A stretch of DNA of 64,000 nucleotides from Montifringilla adamsi (GCA_017590115.1 JAGGNK010003224.1:672913-736912), one strand, 5' to 3'; positions 48,321 to 62,370 are shown, numbered from the stretch's first letter. Numbers and translations are program-made. The notes: generated from the letters alone by a model not told the origin.

Positions 48321-51300
48321 TGGACATGCCATTACCAGTAGATACCCAAAGGGTTAGTTTCTAGCATCAAAGATTTTAAATTTCATTCAATTTAAAATAA
48401 ATATGAAGGAAAATGTTTCTTACAAATATAAGCTGTCAAGGTTTGGTTTGGATTGACCAAAAAAATGATATTTTAAAACTTCTTTACCAGCCTCTGCTTA
48501 TTGCTATAGCAAAATAGGGGAAAAACTTAATTACCTAGTTTGCAACAACTGGAAATATTCACAGTAAAGCCAGAAATTTTGAGGCTTAGCAGACGTTGAC
48601 TTTAATGAACATCCTGGGACTGAGTTGTTGCAAGTGTTTATATAAGTCACTCAAAAAGGAACAGGGCTGGAATTTTTGTCTGCATGGAAATATTTTTAAC
48701 ATTTTTTTTCAGTAAAACCCAAACTAGAAAACAAATGCCCAGAAGAAAGAATAGTGTATGTCTTGACTGACAGCACAAATCCTTTGAAAGTGCTAATGTT
48801 GATTTCCAGACAACTTTATTTCAATCTAGCTTAAGTAGATTACATTTTCAAATTTTGACTGACTTTCTTTTTGCCTCAGAAAGTGTCTAAATTCACTTTC
48901 AGTTTTTTGTTATATCCCTAACGACAATTTCAATCTTTTCCTGGCTTTTTCTGATACGTATTTTACAAGAGTGTCATCTCTTACTGCACAATGAACATGA
49001 ATTTAAGAATGGTGCAATGGTCAAACTTCTGTTACCTATGATGAGAAATTTTTCAACATGAACGTTTCACATAATTTTCTGTTTCCAAATATGTTTTACA
49101 CTTCTCTACTTGCTGATGGGATGGAATGGAATAAACAAACAAAACCAACAAGCTACTCAAATTCTTTGGATGAGACAATGACTAATTAAGTGTTAGTGTC
49201 CATGAAGTGTGTCAAACCAAACAAGGGACGACCGGAGCCTGTTTGCCACACTCTTAAACCTACTTATGAAACATATAACTGGTCATCTTGATAATGGAAA
49301 AATAAACAACAAACAACTCATAAAAGTTGGGGTGTGCAGATTTTGTTCAACTGAAAATGCTTGGGCAACTCACAAAGAAACCAAAGCTGATCCTGCAAAC
49401 TCCCTCATTCACGTGATATTCAAATTCAAGAAAATTATCCAAGTGACTGCAACAGGGTTTTGAGATAAAGAACAAGATACTTAAAATTGTACATATACTC
49501 AAAAAAATGGAAAAAGCTGTACTCACTTGGAGAATCAAGACCTCATCAGACATAAGACAATAAGGTGTGCAATATCCCATAGGTGATCTTCTAGAACTGA
49601 ATATTTAATTCTCCTTTTTTGGCTTGCATTATGAGTTATGTTTCCTCCAGTATATGGCTGTGGGACCAGCAACATCTAACATGTCCAAAAGGGATGTTAT
49701 CTACACATGCTCTTGTGGGGAATAAAAACTCCACTTTAGACTGTTTTATTTCAAAGCAAGCACTTTCTGAGTTGTCCTCTTAGAAAAAAACTACTGTCAC
49801 AATGCAGTTAATTGCTATTTACAGGCATTATTATATGCTTAGTTGGCTTCAATTAATAAGAAATAGAATTCACCTTTCCTTCCACCCAATGCCACAAAAA
49901 AATTAAATATAAACTTAATTTAACAACACTCTGCCAAAATTTAATAATTTCATTAACTGGACTACCTAATACTCTTTCATTACACAACATACTAAATTAC
50001 ATAAACATAATTTTTGGCATACGCTTATTTTAATTCAAAACCAGACTTGGACAGCACAATGCAACAATTGGCAAATCACAATCTTATCTTGGCTTTTGTA
50101 GTAATAGTGTCCAAACAAAAGTAGACATTTACTGGCAACAGCAAACAGCAGAATTCACGTCTTTTTCTTTTCACAATTCACAGTATCATGTTGGCATTTG
50201 TTATACATTTCTAAGCACATTTTGACAGCTAAAAATGTCCCACATCATACCTCACCATAATGGCTGTTTTACATTATATTTATGTATCTAATCCACTTAG
50301 AAAAATGATGATCCAATTATTTTTGGTACAAAAGAATTCCTTAGAAATTCTGGTAATTAAATCTAGCAACCTGGAGAATTCCTTGAGTGTCTTAGGATTT
50401 TTTTGTTTTCTGTGATCTCATATAGGCAAATTCAAGACAGCTCCTATGTAAGCAGAGTCCAAGTTGCTTCAAGCATACGAGCCATATCAAACAGATTTAA
50501 AAGATTATTGTGCTGCTGCTCTGAAGAAGCAGGAATGAGGTGAGACAGAAGTGAATTGCCACACTTTGAGCTCACTGGCTGACCTTCCAACCCTTCCTCA
50601 ACTTGTTCCTGCACACTCCAAAGCATAAAACTGCCTCCTCTCTCTTCAAAAACAGTAAAGAAAATGGTGTTGGAATGTAAGAAAACATTATAACAAGAGA
50701 TAAAGGGAAGCAGCTACTTGCCCTTTCATTTCTTTGTTTTGCATAGGAGATAACTGATTTAACTGGAGTTTCGTCTGAAATAATCTTAAATGAGACATGA
50801 TTGTTCTGAGGACTGCATTTGTTTGAAAACCTTATGCTTTCTGATTCTTAACCTAACACCTACATGGATTCCATTAAAAAGAAAGGAAATATTTATCAGG
50901 ATGTTTGCATCACACTCTTGATAACACTTCTGTTTAAACAGTTTTAATATTTTCCCCAAAAACTTGGCATTCAGCTCAACAGAGAAAAAAATTCTCAAAT
51001 TTGAAAAATATGCCTACAGAACCTCAAAAGTTCTTGATAAGTACACTATATGAAGGTGATCTACCAAATTTACTACAAGGTTTTACTGAAAAAAGAGAAA
51101 GATTAAGTACTTTGAAATAAAAATGAAGAATTTAAAAAGGACTGTTTGGCTGTTAAATGTTTGTAGGACAGGTAGGAACCATTTTGCTTATATATATGAA
51201 AGAAATATCACACGGAGGCTATGCAGATGACTTACAAATTTATTTCTATGCATAAATGGGTCATGCAAGATGCACAAGCATGTATGAAAGCTTTGAAATG

Positions 51301-51583
51301 CAAGTGCAGGGGCTGGGCAAGTGCAGCACTCATGCTTTGCTAATGATAGCTTCTCCCAGATTGTTTATGTAGTGTGCTGAGAGTGTCAACTGATGTGGAG
51401 AGTACTGGAAACTTTCAGGCGTAATTAACCTCTGCAGCCTCTTAATGTAGTTTCACCTATAATCCACAGGTCCATATCAGAGAAGAGCAAAGAGTTTGTT
51501 CAGGCCCAATTGAAACATTTCACAGAGAAGTGACTGATTAAAGCCAGACATACAGACAAGGAAAGAAAAGGAAAACAGAAAAA

Positions 51584-51590
<7 letters not shown>

Positions 51591-51627
<37 letters not shown>
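51591..51627. repeat. Poly-A tract of 37
   Basis: Uninterrupted A run preceded by A-rich, purine-rich sequence from about 51558. No LINE or SINE body is recognised upstream. Confidence 0.9.
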
Positions 51628-51629
<2 letters not shown>

Positions 51630-53608
51630 AAAAAAAGAAGTCATGTGGTGCCCATTATCTCCATATATCAGCTGAACAGTCCACACACACTTCTGTGACA
51701 TCCTGACACATCAGGGGAGGACTAAGAATAGCTTTGGCTGATATATCCACCTTAGAATGACAGGAACAGGTGAAATTATTAAAGGCTTCAGGAAATACAA
51801 CTTTTTGCCACAATATATGGAAAAAAATCACAATTCTTCAAGGTTCCCTCATCAACACACAAGCAAGAGACCTGTATTATGTCAGATACAAACACACAAC
51901 CCCACAAAGCACACTGTTTCCAAAAGTGCTTTCATAGATACAAATGTGTTTTTACCATAAAAAAGATACAAATTCATGAAAAATTATCCTGGTTGCTCAG
52001 CTTGCACTATATCCAGAAAAAAAGGTATTTGTCTTGCTTCTCCTGAAAAAATGTCAGGGAAAGCAATGCTTTGCTTGGGGAGGAGAAAACAAGGATAATT
52101 CCTAATGTTTATATGAAATCCATTCACTTAGCAGGAGGAATGAAATAAATGTGGAACGCTGCCTGTTTCCTTCTACATGTGGGACAGAGACAGAACGACC
52201 CATAGGGAGGTTTCTGCAAGAAAAACAACAGTTCTGTGTGCAGTGTTCTGCCATAATGGGTATGTGCTGCAAATCTCTAGCATTTCTAATTCAACAGGCC
52301 CCAGCGACAGAAGCTACCTAAGCACTGGCTGGAAGTGCCTCCTACTTCAGCCACACAGCCATCAGTGCCCTGAACCTCAAGTACTGACTTAGACATTTTA
52401 TAAACTGTGAAACTTCTTGCCTGGACCAAGAACTTTGACACAGGCATGTGCAAAACACAACACATAGTCATTCTCTGCCTTTAGCATCATGTCAGCAAAG
52501 AGCTTGATTATTTTGGCAAAGAATACTACAACTGTCTTCTGAGCATTTTTTTTCCCTTCAATTCTTTTCCTTTTTTGAATTAGTAGGTTGTACATAGAAT
52601 TTTTATAACCAAACATTATTTCATTTGAAAATATTACTAAATTAATTTCATTTTCCCATAGAAGTAATGGGCTTCAAACAAATTTGCAGTTCAGCTTCCT
52701 AAATATTATGATAAAATCAGTTTCTTATACTTCTAAACGAAACAGAGAAACATCTTTTCAAACTTATGATAGTGAAAAAGAAAATTAAACTGGACAGTTT
52801 TCATGATATATTTCTAACTAATTCCCAGAAAATGTCATGCTTCATCTAAACTGACATTAATTTGTGCTTTGATTTTGTAAGAAAATCTTTCTCAATATTT
52901 CCTATTCACTGTATTTGGAAAAAGCTTTGGCATTTCAACATATTTAAGAAAGTAGGGAAAATAAGGGGTTTTTTTTCCCCAAAACACCCATTAACTAACA
53001 AATTTCAAAATTCAAATTTCATGTGGCCTTACATGTAAATCAATGAGATTTACATTTTTGACATTACACAATCAATATCTTAAATTCACTTTTGTCGACT
53101 TCACTCATTTGTCTGCGTCACTGCATTCCAACCATCACTCTTGACAGGGTGCTTCAACCTTTTCAACACTTTGCACTGTCAAATTCACTGTGAACCAGGC
53201 CTAGGCCGCACTTTGTTTACTAATGGGGGAGGAAGCAGCCATTGCCAAGTGGCAGAAATGAGGTCTGTTTCAAGGCTTACTAGTTTTGGTAATCTTGGTA
53301 TTCTTCTTTTAGGTCTTGGACATAGTGCACAGTTCTAGTTTAAGGCACCTAGAAGCAGTTCTTGAGAGACAGAAAATGAAAGCATTACTTCACAAGAAAA
53401 GAACATGTCCAAACAGATCCAAGCAGAGGATCACCAAGAAATACTTCAAATTAAATTGCCCCAGAAAAGGTATTAAACCTGGGACTGTAAAACAAGAAAT
53501 CTATGTTTTTAGGGTGTGACATAGTAATTAAAATCTCCAACAAGACACATAGCTCATTTAACCTATGTGAATGTAGCTACCTGGCTTTGCATTCAGAACT
53601 AATGGAAG

Positions 53609-53750
53609 ATCACAGAATAAAAGAATATTCTGAGTTGGAAGGGACCCACAGGGATCATCAAGTCGCAGTGTTAAGTGAATGACCCATACAGGGATTGAAG
53701 ATATAACCTAGTGTTATTAGCACCACGCTCTGATCCACTGAGTTAATCTC
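53609..53750 (-). mobile_element. tRNA-Ile-derived SINE with CR1 tail (TguSINE1 type)
   Basis: Read on the minus strand, 53750 to about 53680 resembles a tRNA-Ile: TTAACTCAGTGGATCAGAGC (A-box region) then GTGGTGCTAATAACAC, carrying the AAT anticodon loop, and a degraded B box ending in CAATCCCTGTA. It is followed by GATCCCTGTGGGTCCCTTCC and a TTCTGTGAT tail, which is the CR1 3' end. A tRNA-Ile head fused to a CR1 tail is the structure of TguSINE1, a SINE family of passerine birds moved by CR1 machinery (established knowledge). The copy is about 140 bp, diverged and inactive. It is not a functional tRNA gene. Confidence 0.8.
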
Positions 53751-53962
53751 AGAGACAAGATAGTGGGCTGTGTCTTAGCACACTGTTCTCTGTTTAGCAA
53801 TCATATTAGCACATCAAATTTAGCAGAAGAAAACAAAAGGGAGACAATACAACTGCCTCCTACAAGTACATTAAGTAGTAATCGGTACAAAATAAAATTT
53901 TTTGGTCAGTTAAGCATACTACCTGGCTGAAATAACTTAAAGAGCAGCTCTGATTATGATAA

Positions 53963-54230
53963 TATCACAGAATATTATGACATTAAGATGGGGAAAGATC
54001 TCCAAGGTCACTGAGTCCACCACTTGACTGAACACCTTGTCAACTAAACTGTCCAGTCCTGTCTTGAACACTTCCAGGAATGGTGAATCCACCAGCTCCT
54101 TGGGCAGCCCATTCCAATGTTTAATCAACTTTTCAGATAATAAATTCTTCCTGATGTCCTACCTGAACATCTCCCCCTGCCCCCACCCAGTGTGGCTTGA
54201 GGCCATTTCCTCTTGTCCTGTGGACAGTAT
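53963..54230 (-). mobile_element. CR1 LINE, 3' end in minus orientation
   Basis: On plus it starts with ATATCACAGAATATTATGA and runs through GTCCAGTCCTGTCTTGAACA (54051), CTTGGGCAGCCCATTCCAAT (54099), AAATTCTTCCTGATGTCCTA (54143) and TTGAGGCCATTTCCTCTTGT (54197). This is the reverse complement of the avian CR1 3' end and adjoining ORF2 tail. It is decayed. Frames 53937-54128 and 54125-54352 on minus are its by-products. Confidence 0.92.
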
Positions 54231-57200
54231 TTTAGTTGAATGTTAGAACTCTTTGTAGCCCTTCTACTGTGGAACAGCCTACAGCCAAAGAGTATGGTGA
54301 GCAAACCTATCTGGAGTTGACTGAATTTGTTAAACTTCTGAATGAAGTTCATTATATAATGAACACCAGTGATAACAGGAGCTGTTGTTGAGATTTCCAG
54401 GAGGTTTTCTTTGGTCCTCTTTTCTGTAATTTGACACTTTTAATTAACAGACACACACTTATTAAGTATAACAAATGCCTGTGCCAAGTCTGTTCCTGCA
54501 ACAGAGCTCCCCAGTCATTGTAAATCACAGAGCAATGCTCTTCCTTCCTGATCCTGGGACACAAGGCCAGCCTGGCTACTTTGGAGTGATCCACCAAAGG
54601 CTGATGTTACAAGAAGTTAGGGAAAGGTAAGCAAACACTGGTTTTCATACGGTAAGTTCACTGGCTGCCTATTACACGGCTTTACAGAACTTCCCTATTC
54701 CAGACCAAGAGCCACAAACCACTTCCCACCTACTCACAGCTCCCAGACTGCCACAGGCACATGTTTCTCAGTGGGAGAGGCCATCTGGGAGTGCCCATTT
54801 TGTGGATGACACGTTCTGGAAATATGGTAAAGATATCATTGCTGCCAGGCAGAGGCTGCTGTTCCACAGAAACTGCCTGCTGGAACTATCAAGTAAGAAT
54901 GGTTCCAATATACTTTTGCCTTTGAAATTTATGGAGATAATGAGAAGACAGAGTTTCTACAGTAGTTGGAAGGAACAAAAAAAATGAGGAGTTTATCGTA
55001 GGAATTCAGAGTGCTCCTGCCTCCTCATTGCATCTTGCAGCACAATAAATTATTTTTTAATTTCCTTTTCCTTTTTATCCCACAGCTGACCTTTTCCTTT
55101 GGCTATTTCAGCCTTCTGCAAAGCTGACATCTGCAACCTCTTCCAGGACTGGCACAGCTCATGAAATCAACTAGTTTACTCTTGGACTAGGTTCTAAGGT
55201 GTTGAAAGGATACTCTTGATAGAAATTGAAATCACAGTAGGAATAAATTGACTACTTTGCATTGCCAATTTCAGAGATATACTAGAAATACATAACTGAA
55301 ATTCTCAGATTCTGGACTGGGTCAAAACACCATCCCCTCTTCAGAGAGTAAATGATTTTGGTAATTTTATTTCAAATGTCACTCAATTTTTAATACTACC
55401 TTTACTTTTTTTTCCCTTTTAAAACATCTCACATCCCCTTTTGAATCATGCCTAAAGGAAAAAAAAAATCTATACCAGCCACTCTTTTATGCTATTTCAT
55501 CAGATGGAGCTTAGCTGTTTTCCAAACACTCCAATGAATTTTTGCTTTAGGTAACATAATTCAGAATGGCTGAAATCTTGTATTTTTGCCAGTAAAGCTA
55601 AGATGTGTGATTTTCCTTGCGGGAAGATTTGAAATGCTAACATGAGTTGGTGAGATTTAGTAACATCCAGCTGAGGAGTAGAACAAGTTGCTAGAGGGCT
55701 TCTCCTCTACTCAGTAATGATTCTGGTAATGATTCCCTGATTGCAATAGTTTCTTTTCAGACTTGTTTCTCCTGTCTTTCTGTAAGCAATTGTCCTTGAT
55801 TCCTGGGTGAATATCTTTTCTTCTATGAAATCTCTCATAAACATTAACTTATCCATACAAGTTTAACAGTATGAAAAGGAGGCAATTAAAACTATGAATT
55901 TAGACTCCGTAAGCAAAATCTTCTGGTTTTCAGACTGTGTAATTTCAAAAAGACAGACTCTCTACAGATGGTATCTGTAGTGAATACATTAAAAGCACTT
56001 TAAACATTTATCTTTCCTGATAAAACAAACTCAGCTCCCAAACTCTTCCAAGGGATACCTTATGGGTTACAGGCAGCTCCTGACTTTGCTCATTAAGAAC
56101 ACCTCATTATCAAACACTGACAACTTTTTTTACTCCACTGTCTGATGGGCACTGTTACCAAGAGACAACACTTTCTAAAACCACTGTATTTCAACAGAAT
56201 TGTATATTGTCTCTAGTTAATCACTTTTGTAGACTTTTCCTGTTTTCTGTATCTTTAATCAAATACATTATCATTAAATTTGTCATCTAGTCTGTCATAC
56301 ATGTACTTCTATGTTGGAGAAATTTTCTGCTATAAAAATTGAATAGTATTACCCTTTATCCTCCTATTCCCCTATCTATTAAGAATGAGAACATAATCCT
56401 TGTATTGTGAACACAAAGTAATGAACAGAGTAGAATCATCAGTCTATGGCTTTACAGCAGAATAAGCTTGAGTAAAGATAAAAGAGTGAAAATCCTAATA
56501 TTTAAACTCTCTGCCTCAGTTCTTGTCTCCAAAGAAGAGAAAAATATCACAGCCATATTTCAAGTTTGGATTAGGGATGAAAAATTCTAACATTGGATAA
56601 TGGATCTAGAATATATTATTAGATTTTCTATAACACATGAGAATTTAAGTACTTGTTACAATTGGTTTTGCTGCAACTCAACAAACTTTTGGCTACTACT
56701 TACCAAGAGTAAGCATGGAGTTATTGTTCTGAATACCACTACAGTAAAACAGTCTGTTAGCCCAACACAGGACTCTGTAATACTGTCTCTTTCTAAAGAA
56801 CTCTTACCCAGTTGAAAAGTTCACCTTACCATATCAGTTATTTTTGTTTAGAATATATTAACTTTTTGTTCCTAATGGAAGCCAGTTAGAAAAATGAGGG
56901 TGAGAGGTTAAACATACATCTGGTCTCCCTATTTAACATAGAGGTTTATCTTTTGCATGTTGCTGATGATAATTTAGAAGGGAGGGGGGCACAAAGGAAA
57001 AGCACATTTGTATATTTTTCTGTTATGAAAACGGCAGCTTCCATTTTTCATTTGACATATGAAATAGCTCTGCCATAAAAGCCTGTGCTTTTCAGCTTTG
57101 TGTTTAATTGTTGGAGCCAAGAAAAGGAGGTGAAGAAACAAGACAGATTTTACTTGTGCTGGTAGGACATAGTCGGCTATAGCAAGCATGGCTCTCATTA

Positions 57201-57382
57201 TGCTTAAGTGAATTAGTCTGTTTCCTTTAAAAAAAGGAGGGGGGTAAAAAAGGAGAGATTAACAAGCCACCAAGGACCTGCTGTAAGACTTTGACACTTT
57301 TAGTGGCTTGTGACAAATGACTTGTGAGTATTAGCTCTCCTTCAGAATCAGAAAACAAATCTACCATTTGGATAAGGAATGC

Positions 57383-57429
57383 AAAAAAAAAAAAAAAAAA
57401 AAAAGAAAGAAAGAAAGAAAGAAAGAAAA
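57383..57429. repeat. Poly-A followed by GAAA microsatellite
   Basis: A run of 22 A (57383-57404) followed by about six GAAA units to 57429. This is the typical pattern of a tetranucleotide repeat growing from a poly-A tract. Confidence 0.92.
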
Positions 57430-57664
57430 AGCAACAGCAACAAACTCTGCTACAAGGTCATGCTGACTAGGACTCATTACCAGTGGAAAAAGATAGCTGA
57501 AGAACAGATAAGTTCTTTAACTGACTAAATTCTGAAATTGCTTTTGGATGTCTAGAAATCTCTAACACTTGTCAACACTTTCTAGGTAAAAAATATGTTA
57601 CAATCCTTCTGAAGGTATTCATGTGTTCAAATATTGCAACAATGGCACATATTTCTACTTATTC

Positions 57665-57850
57665 TCAAGAGGTGTTTTGGACCTGGGATCAGCTTAGAGG
57701 CTCTCCTCTGGACTCATTCCAAGAGCTAAATATCTTTCTTAAGCTGGGGCAAAATATAAGTGTGCTCTTCAGTTAGGCTTCTACAGATTCCTTGGAAGCT
57801 TCATCTTACGTGCTACATTAGCTGCACTGTCCTGCAATGTACCCTTGCAT
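57665..57850 (-). mobile_element. Old CR1 fragment (tentative)
   Basis: On plus, GAGGCTCTCCTCTGGACTCATTCC (57698-57721) and TTAAGCTGGGGCAAAATATA (57739) resemble the reverse complement of CR1 late ORF2, where GGCCCTCCTCTGGACTC is a common word. It is diverged and its limits are approximate. Confidence 0.6.
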
Positions 57851-58384
57851 TATCAGTATATCTGAAAAAGGAATTTTGCATCTAGAACTTCTGTAGTTTA
57901 CACACCTATAAATGAAGAGTTTATATATACATACTGGCTCTTTGGAAAGTGGAAACATTCTGAAACCTTCACGAAAAAATATTTTGTTGAAAACCCAACA
58001 TTAAGAGTACTAGAAAATGCCAGACTGCAGTTGACTCAAATACCAAAATTATATTCCCTTCCCCATTATGTGTTTAATGAAATCTCATCTGTAACTTCTA
58101 GTGTAAAGTACAAGGTAATAGAAAGAATTAATGTTTTTCTCTACTGGTGTTTCTGTCTTATCATTAGATACTTTTTGAATCTGCATTGCTGTGTGAGCAC
58201 ATGTATGTATACATCACATCTGTGACTCCTGTTTAAAAAATTTTGAACTGTGATTAAGGTTTGAGGTCCCTGGATAAGAGACCTGACTCCACTTCCCCCA
58301 GTGACAATTTTTTTTATAACATTATTGAACTTAATAGTTCAGACAGCACTAAAGTTCTTCATGAGTATAAGCATTGTGTTCTTC

Positions 58385-58408
58385 TTTTTTTTTTTTTTAA
58401 AAAAAAAC
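58385..58408. repeat. T14 then A9 homopolymer junction
   Basis: A T run directly followed by an A run, self-complementary in part. Low-complexity sequence. Confidence 0.8.
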
Positions 58409-61400
58409 AAACATTTTGGGTGAAAGAGTTACTGTAATTCAGTTGGTATTGAAAAGCTGTATCAGTCTTTATTATGTCCTTAATATAGTTGGAAACAAAA
58501 AGATTGTCTTGCTGACCTTTATGGTCTACTGTGTACATGTATAAAATTAACAAAACCAGAAAAAGGATGAGTTCTACAGAAAAATTAATATAGATATTTT
58601 AAAATAATGTTTGTCTCTAAGTACTCATCTTTGCAAAATGATTCCTGTTTCATAAGGAGAATCAGCTGTAAGCAGAGTCCACAAATGCATGTGTGGCAGA
58701 ACTAAAGGAATAAAGCAAGCATGGTGAATTTTGAGCAAATCTGGATAATGCTTTGAGGAATTATTTGGTGTGTGGTCTGAGGCAAGAAGCCACAGAGAGG
58801 CGGAAGTTAATCTTATGTACTCCCCAGCTGCAGATATGTCTTTTTGAGAGCTGACTGCAGCAGGAGAAACTGAAGAAATGACCAAGAGACCAGATTAATT
58901 CCACATGAGCCAAGTGTCAGCCTCATTATAAGTGTTTTCACTAAAGTTGAAAAGACTTTAACTTGGATGGCTGTCATTTCAAAGCAAAGTTGTGACATGT
59001 AGAAGTAATTGTAATAAATTAAACTGAAAGAATAATGTCTGCGACATTAGCGGGGAAGTATCAATAATTTAAAAAATGGTATAAAATAAATAAAACCCAA
59101 ACAAATAATTCCAGTAGGTTAACTCCAATAGATTGACAGCATTTCAGGGAAAATAAGGCACTTCCAAAAGTACATAATACATTAATACAATAAATAATAG
59201 CAGGATGTTATGCTGAAATTTCATTTACTGATAGGCCTGACAGTAAAGACATGAAATAACAATTATATTTTAACATGGAAATTATACAGATCCTTGAGCT
59301 GAAACACCCTAAGGTTCATACCGTCAAAGCAAAAGAAATTTTAACATTGCTTTTGATTATAATGTTCATACAGCAGAACCAGATCCAGTTTTACAGGACA
59401 GATCCAATATGTGCCTCTACTCATGCTATTTGGTTAGGGGATATTTTTGACATTAATTTTTGGTTTATGCTGTGCAAGAAATCTGTGGGTAATCTTGACA
59501 TAATGCTTGCAAGAGGGGTAGTATTGTAAATTTTTTTTATACTTCAGAGTTTTTTCTGTTGAAAGACAAAAATACCTTAGTCTGACAGAATTAAGAAGCA
59601 GCCTGTTCTTCCCTGCTCTACTGGAAGACAAAACTGCCCTTACTATTCCTTATATCCGAACCTTTCAGTGAAGAGGATGATTACTCTCTGGGTGCTTTTA
59701 TTTTTTTTCCTGGCACTCGTCCTGGTGTTACTGGTGTATTTCAGAAATAATTGCCTTTCATAACACTCTTGCTTGTGTAGGAAGTATTGCTAACTTCATT
59801 TTATAAGCAGCAAAGAGTCAAGGAGAAATTAGACTCAAATATTCTCAGAAATTTTGAGGTGCAAAGGATAACCAACATATAAGACCTAATATTTCCCAAT
59901 ACTTAATGGAATTCCTTATACTCAAATTTTAATTCCTGCAGACTATCCTTATGCCAAATTTTTCAGTCTTCTACCCTCTCTCTTTAAGCAGATTCCTACT
60001 CCGTGCTACTTGACAATCACCATGAGGACCATTAGGATTCCCTCATCTTCCCTTATCCCCCCAGTATTTTCTCTGCACATGGTGAAGGACAATCATTCCT
60101 GCAATCCCACATCATTACTCCAGTCTGCATCTGCTTCAGTCTTGTTTTGAGACAAGGATCCACGGTAGTCATTAAGAATCTTTCTAAAGTTCAAATACCC
60201 TTCTATAAAGAAAGCTGGTATTGGACCTTTTCTTTCCTAGACAAACTGAACTGCATAGCTGCTTTGTGAGGTATTTCATTCAGATGAAAAGTATTTTCTC
60301 ACATTTTCTCAGGAATTTTATACCCTGCATTTACTGACAGTAATCTTTCTGTCCATAGAGTGTTCTTAAAATGTTTTTAGTATGTCAGTGCATTCAGTCT
60401 TATAGTTTCTTAATATACAATAATCACCAGCTTTTAAGCAATCAGCAGCTGCTGTTCTTGACTGGTTTATGTCATATTAGAAAAGGAAGTACCAAGGAAA
60501 ATCAAATATAGAGTTGCTACATAGTTTAAATGCCATGGCAGGTACAGGCTGGGTTACAGTTGCCACTCCACAGGTTATTCAGACACAGAAAGCTGTGAAT
60601 TAAATGGTCTGTTCATAGCACCTGGAGCACTATTTTCTTTTTAGCCTTGTCCCCCTTTCCCTGTCCAGCAGTATTTCCCACACTATGTCATCAACTGGAA
60701 ACATCATTACTCCAGGGTGGATGGAGTCACCAGTCTGCATTATCTCAGCATCTCCCTCCATCATTCTTTGCTCAGGAGTACGGTTGCAGACAAAGCAAAA
60801 TCCAAGAAAAACAGCAAAACTTCTTATATTGAATCTACCTTTAAGCCTCAGAAAGGGCATAACTTGTAATTGCCTTACTGAATTTTATATTAGCTGCTTA
60901 AATAGTATAAACAACTCGTTGGACTAAGAAGTGAGCCATTGCTTATGTGTGCTCATGGCTGTTTAGAAGCAGAGGTCATGCTGCTTTATGAATAAAAGCC
61001 ATCATACATGATTTTAAATGTCTCTGTTCATAAGAACTGGACTTGCATATGTGCTTTCATCAGCATCCTCACTTCTAGGAAGCTGAAACAATCATAATTT
61101 CCTCCCATTTCTTACATTCTACTCACTTTCTAAGCTATTTCTATCAGAACTACATGAAGTAAAAATTTAAAGAGCTTGCAATGGTTTGTAGGTCAGAATG
61201 CCCAATGAAACTAGGTTTGTAATAATTTTCTATTCCAGTTTACATATGGTGATGCCTTAACTCAGCTATTCAGCCAAAGTATGAACTGTTGACCCCGCTA
61301 CTAAAACAGTAGCATCAAAACTACACATGTACCTTGTATGGGAGGTTATATTTTCAGCATCTGAAGAACAGAGTAACCAGCCTAGACACAGAAGCAGACT

Positions 61401-61689
61401 AACAGAAAGCAACCCCACCTTGGGTGATGAGGTTAGCTCTAGTCTCTTCTGTATCTTTTCATGTTACCATTAGTTTTGCAGTTACAGATCCTCAGTGAGC
61501 ACAGAATTTCTGTGTTGCGGTTATTAGCACTAGTGTTTTGACAAGGGAAAGGTGTCCTGTCATCAGAATGCAAACCACATGCACCACTCTGCTTCCTCAG
61601 AGACAGGGCAGACGGGCAGAGTCATGAGCCCAGGTTACAGTTCAGGGGAAGGTTTTCATTAGCTTGTCTCCAAGGGAAATGTGCCACAG

Positions 61690-61825
61690 GTACTGAGATA
61701 ATTCATGAGGATAAGAGAGGTACTTCCAGATCAACTTCCAGATTGCCCTGTGGAGGATCAGAAGTTGGACACAACAGTTGTTGTGAGACCCTTCTGACTT
61801 GGGATATTATACAGTTCTACAGCTT
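61690..61825 (+). mobile_element. Diverged CR1 3' end (tentative)
   Basis: GTGGAGGATCAGAAGTTGGA (61750) and GAGACCCTTCTGACTTGGGA (61784), followed by TATTATACAGTTCTA, resemble the last 100 or so bases of older CR1 copies (GGTTGGACTAGATGA, then CCCTTCCAACTTGG, then TTCTATGA). Weak but ordered similarity. Confidence 0.45.
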
Positions 61826-62329
61826 TATGACATGGTAATACTTTTGGTGTTTACATTCAGGAAAAAAACAGAGAAAAAATAAGTATCTGGGAAATAGATG
61901 AGAACAAAATTTGTTCTCTTGAAGTTAAAAGACCGCTTCAGAGAACATTGGAAGCTTTAGCATCTCCTAAAATGTCATAATAAAATTGTGAAAAGAAGAC
62001 ACTAAACAGCAGTCTTATAAAATATTAATTGTGTTAAATGCAGTCATCTCCTATTCCATTCTAGAGGACACATTTTCCGTTGCTCACTGCAGCAAGAAAC
62101 TTGTAACTATGTATCTGCTTCCAATCTTAATAATAAGCTTGCAAAATCTGACATATTTGATAACATACCAGCAACCAAAATGCTCTATTCCACCCTATTC
62201 CTTGCTCCAAAATCCCCTGGAATTCTAGAGTACCTTGATATCCTTCAGGTATATGTTTCTCTTAACAAATACACTTTGTAGTATTAGCATACTGAAAAAA
62301 ATTAAGAAAAACCAACCAAATAAAAGCCT

Positions 62330-62331
<2 letters not shown>

Positions 62332-62370
<39 letters not shown>
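62332..62370. repeat. Poly-T tract of 39
   Basis: Uninterrupted T run. On the minus strand it would be a poly-A tail, but no retroposon body is recognised next to it (upstream on minus, 62371-62600). Confidence 0.9.

Noticed and set aside
53680..53750. Possible tRNA-Ile gene
   Set aside because: The tRNA-like part has a degraded B box and runs directly into a CR1 tail, so it is the head of a SINE, not a tRNA gene.
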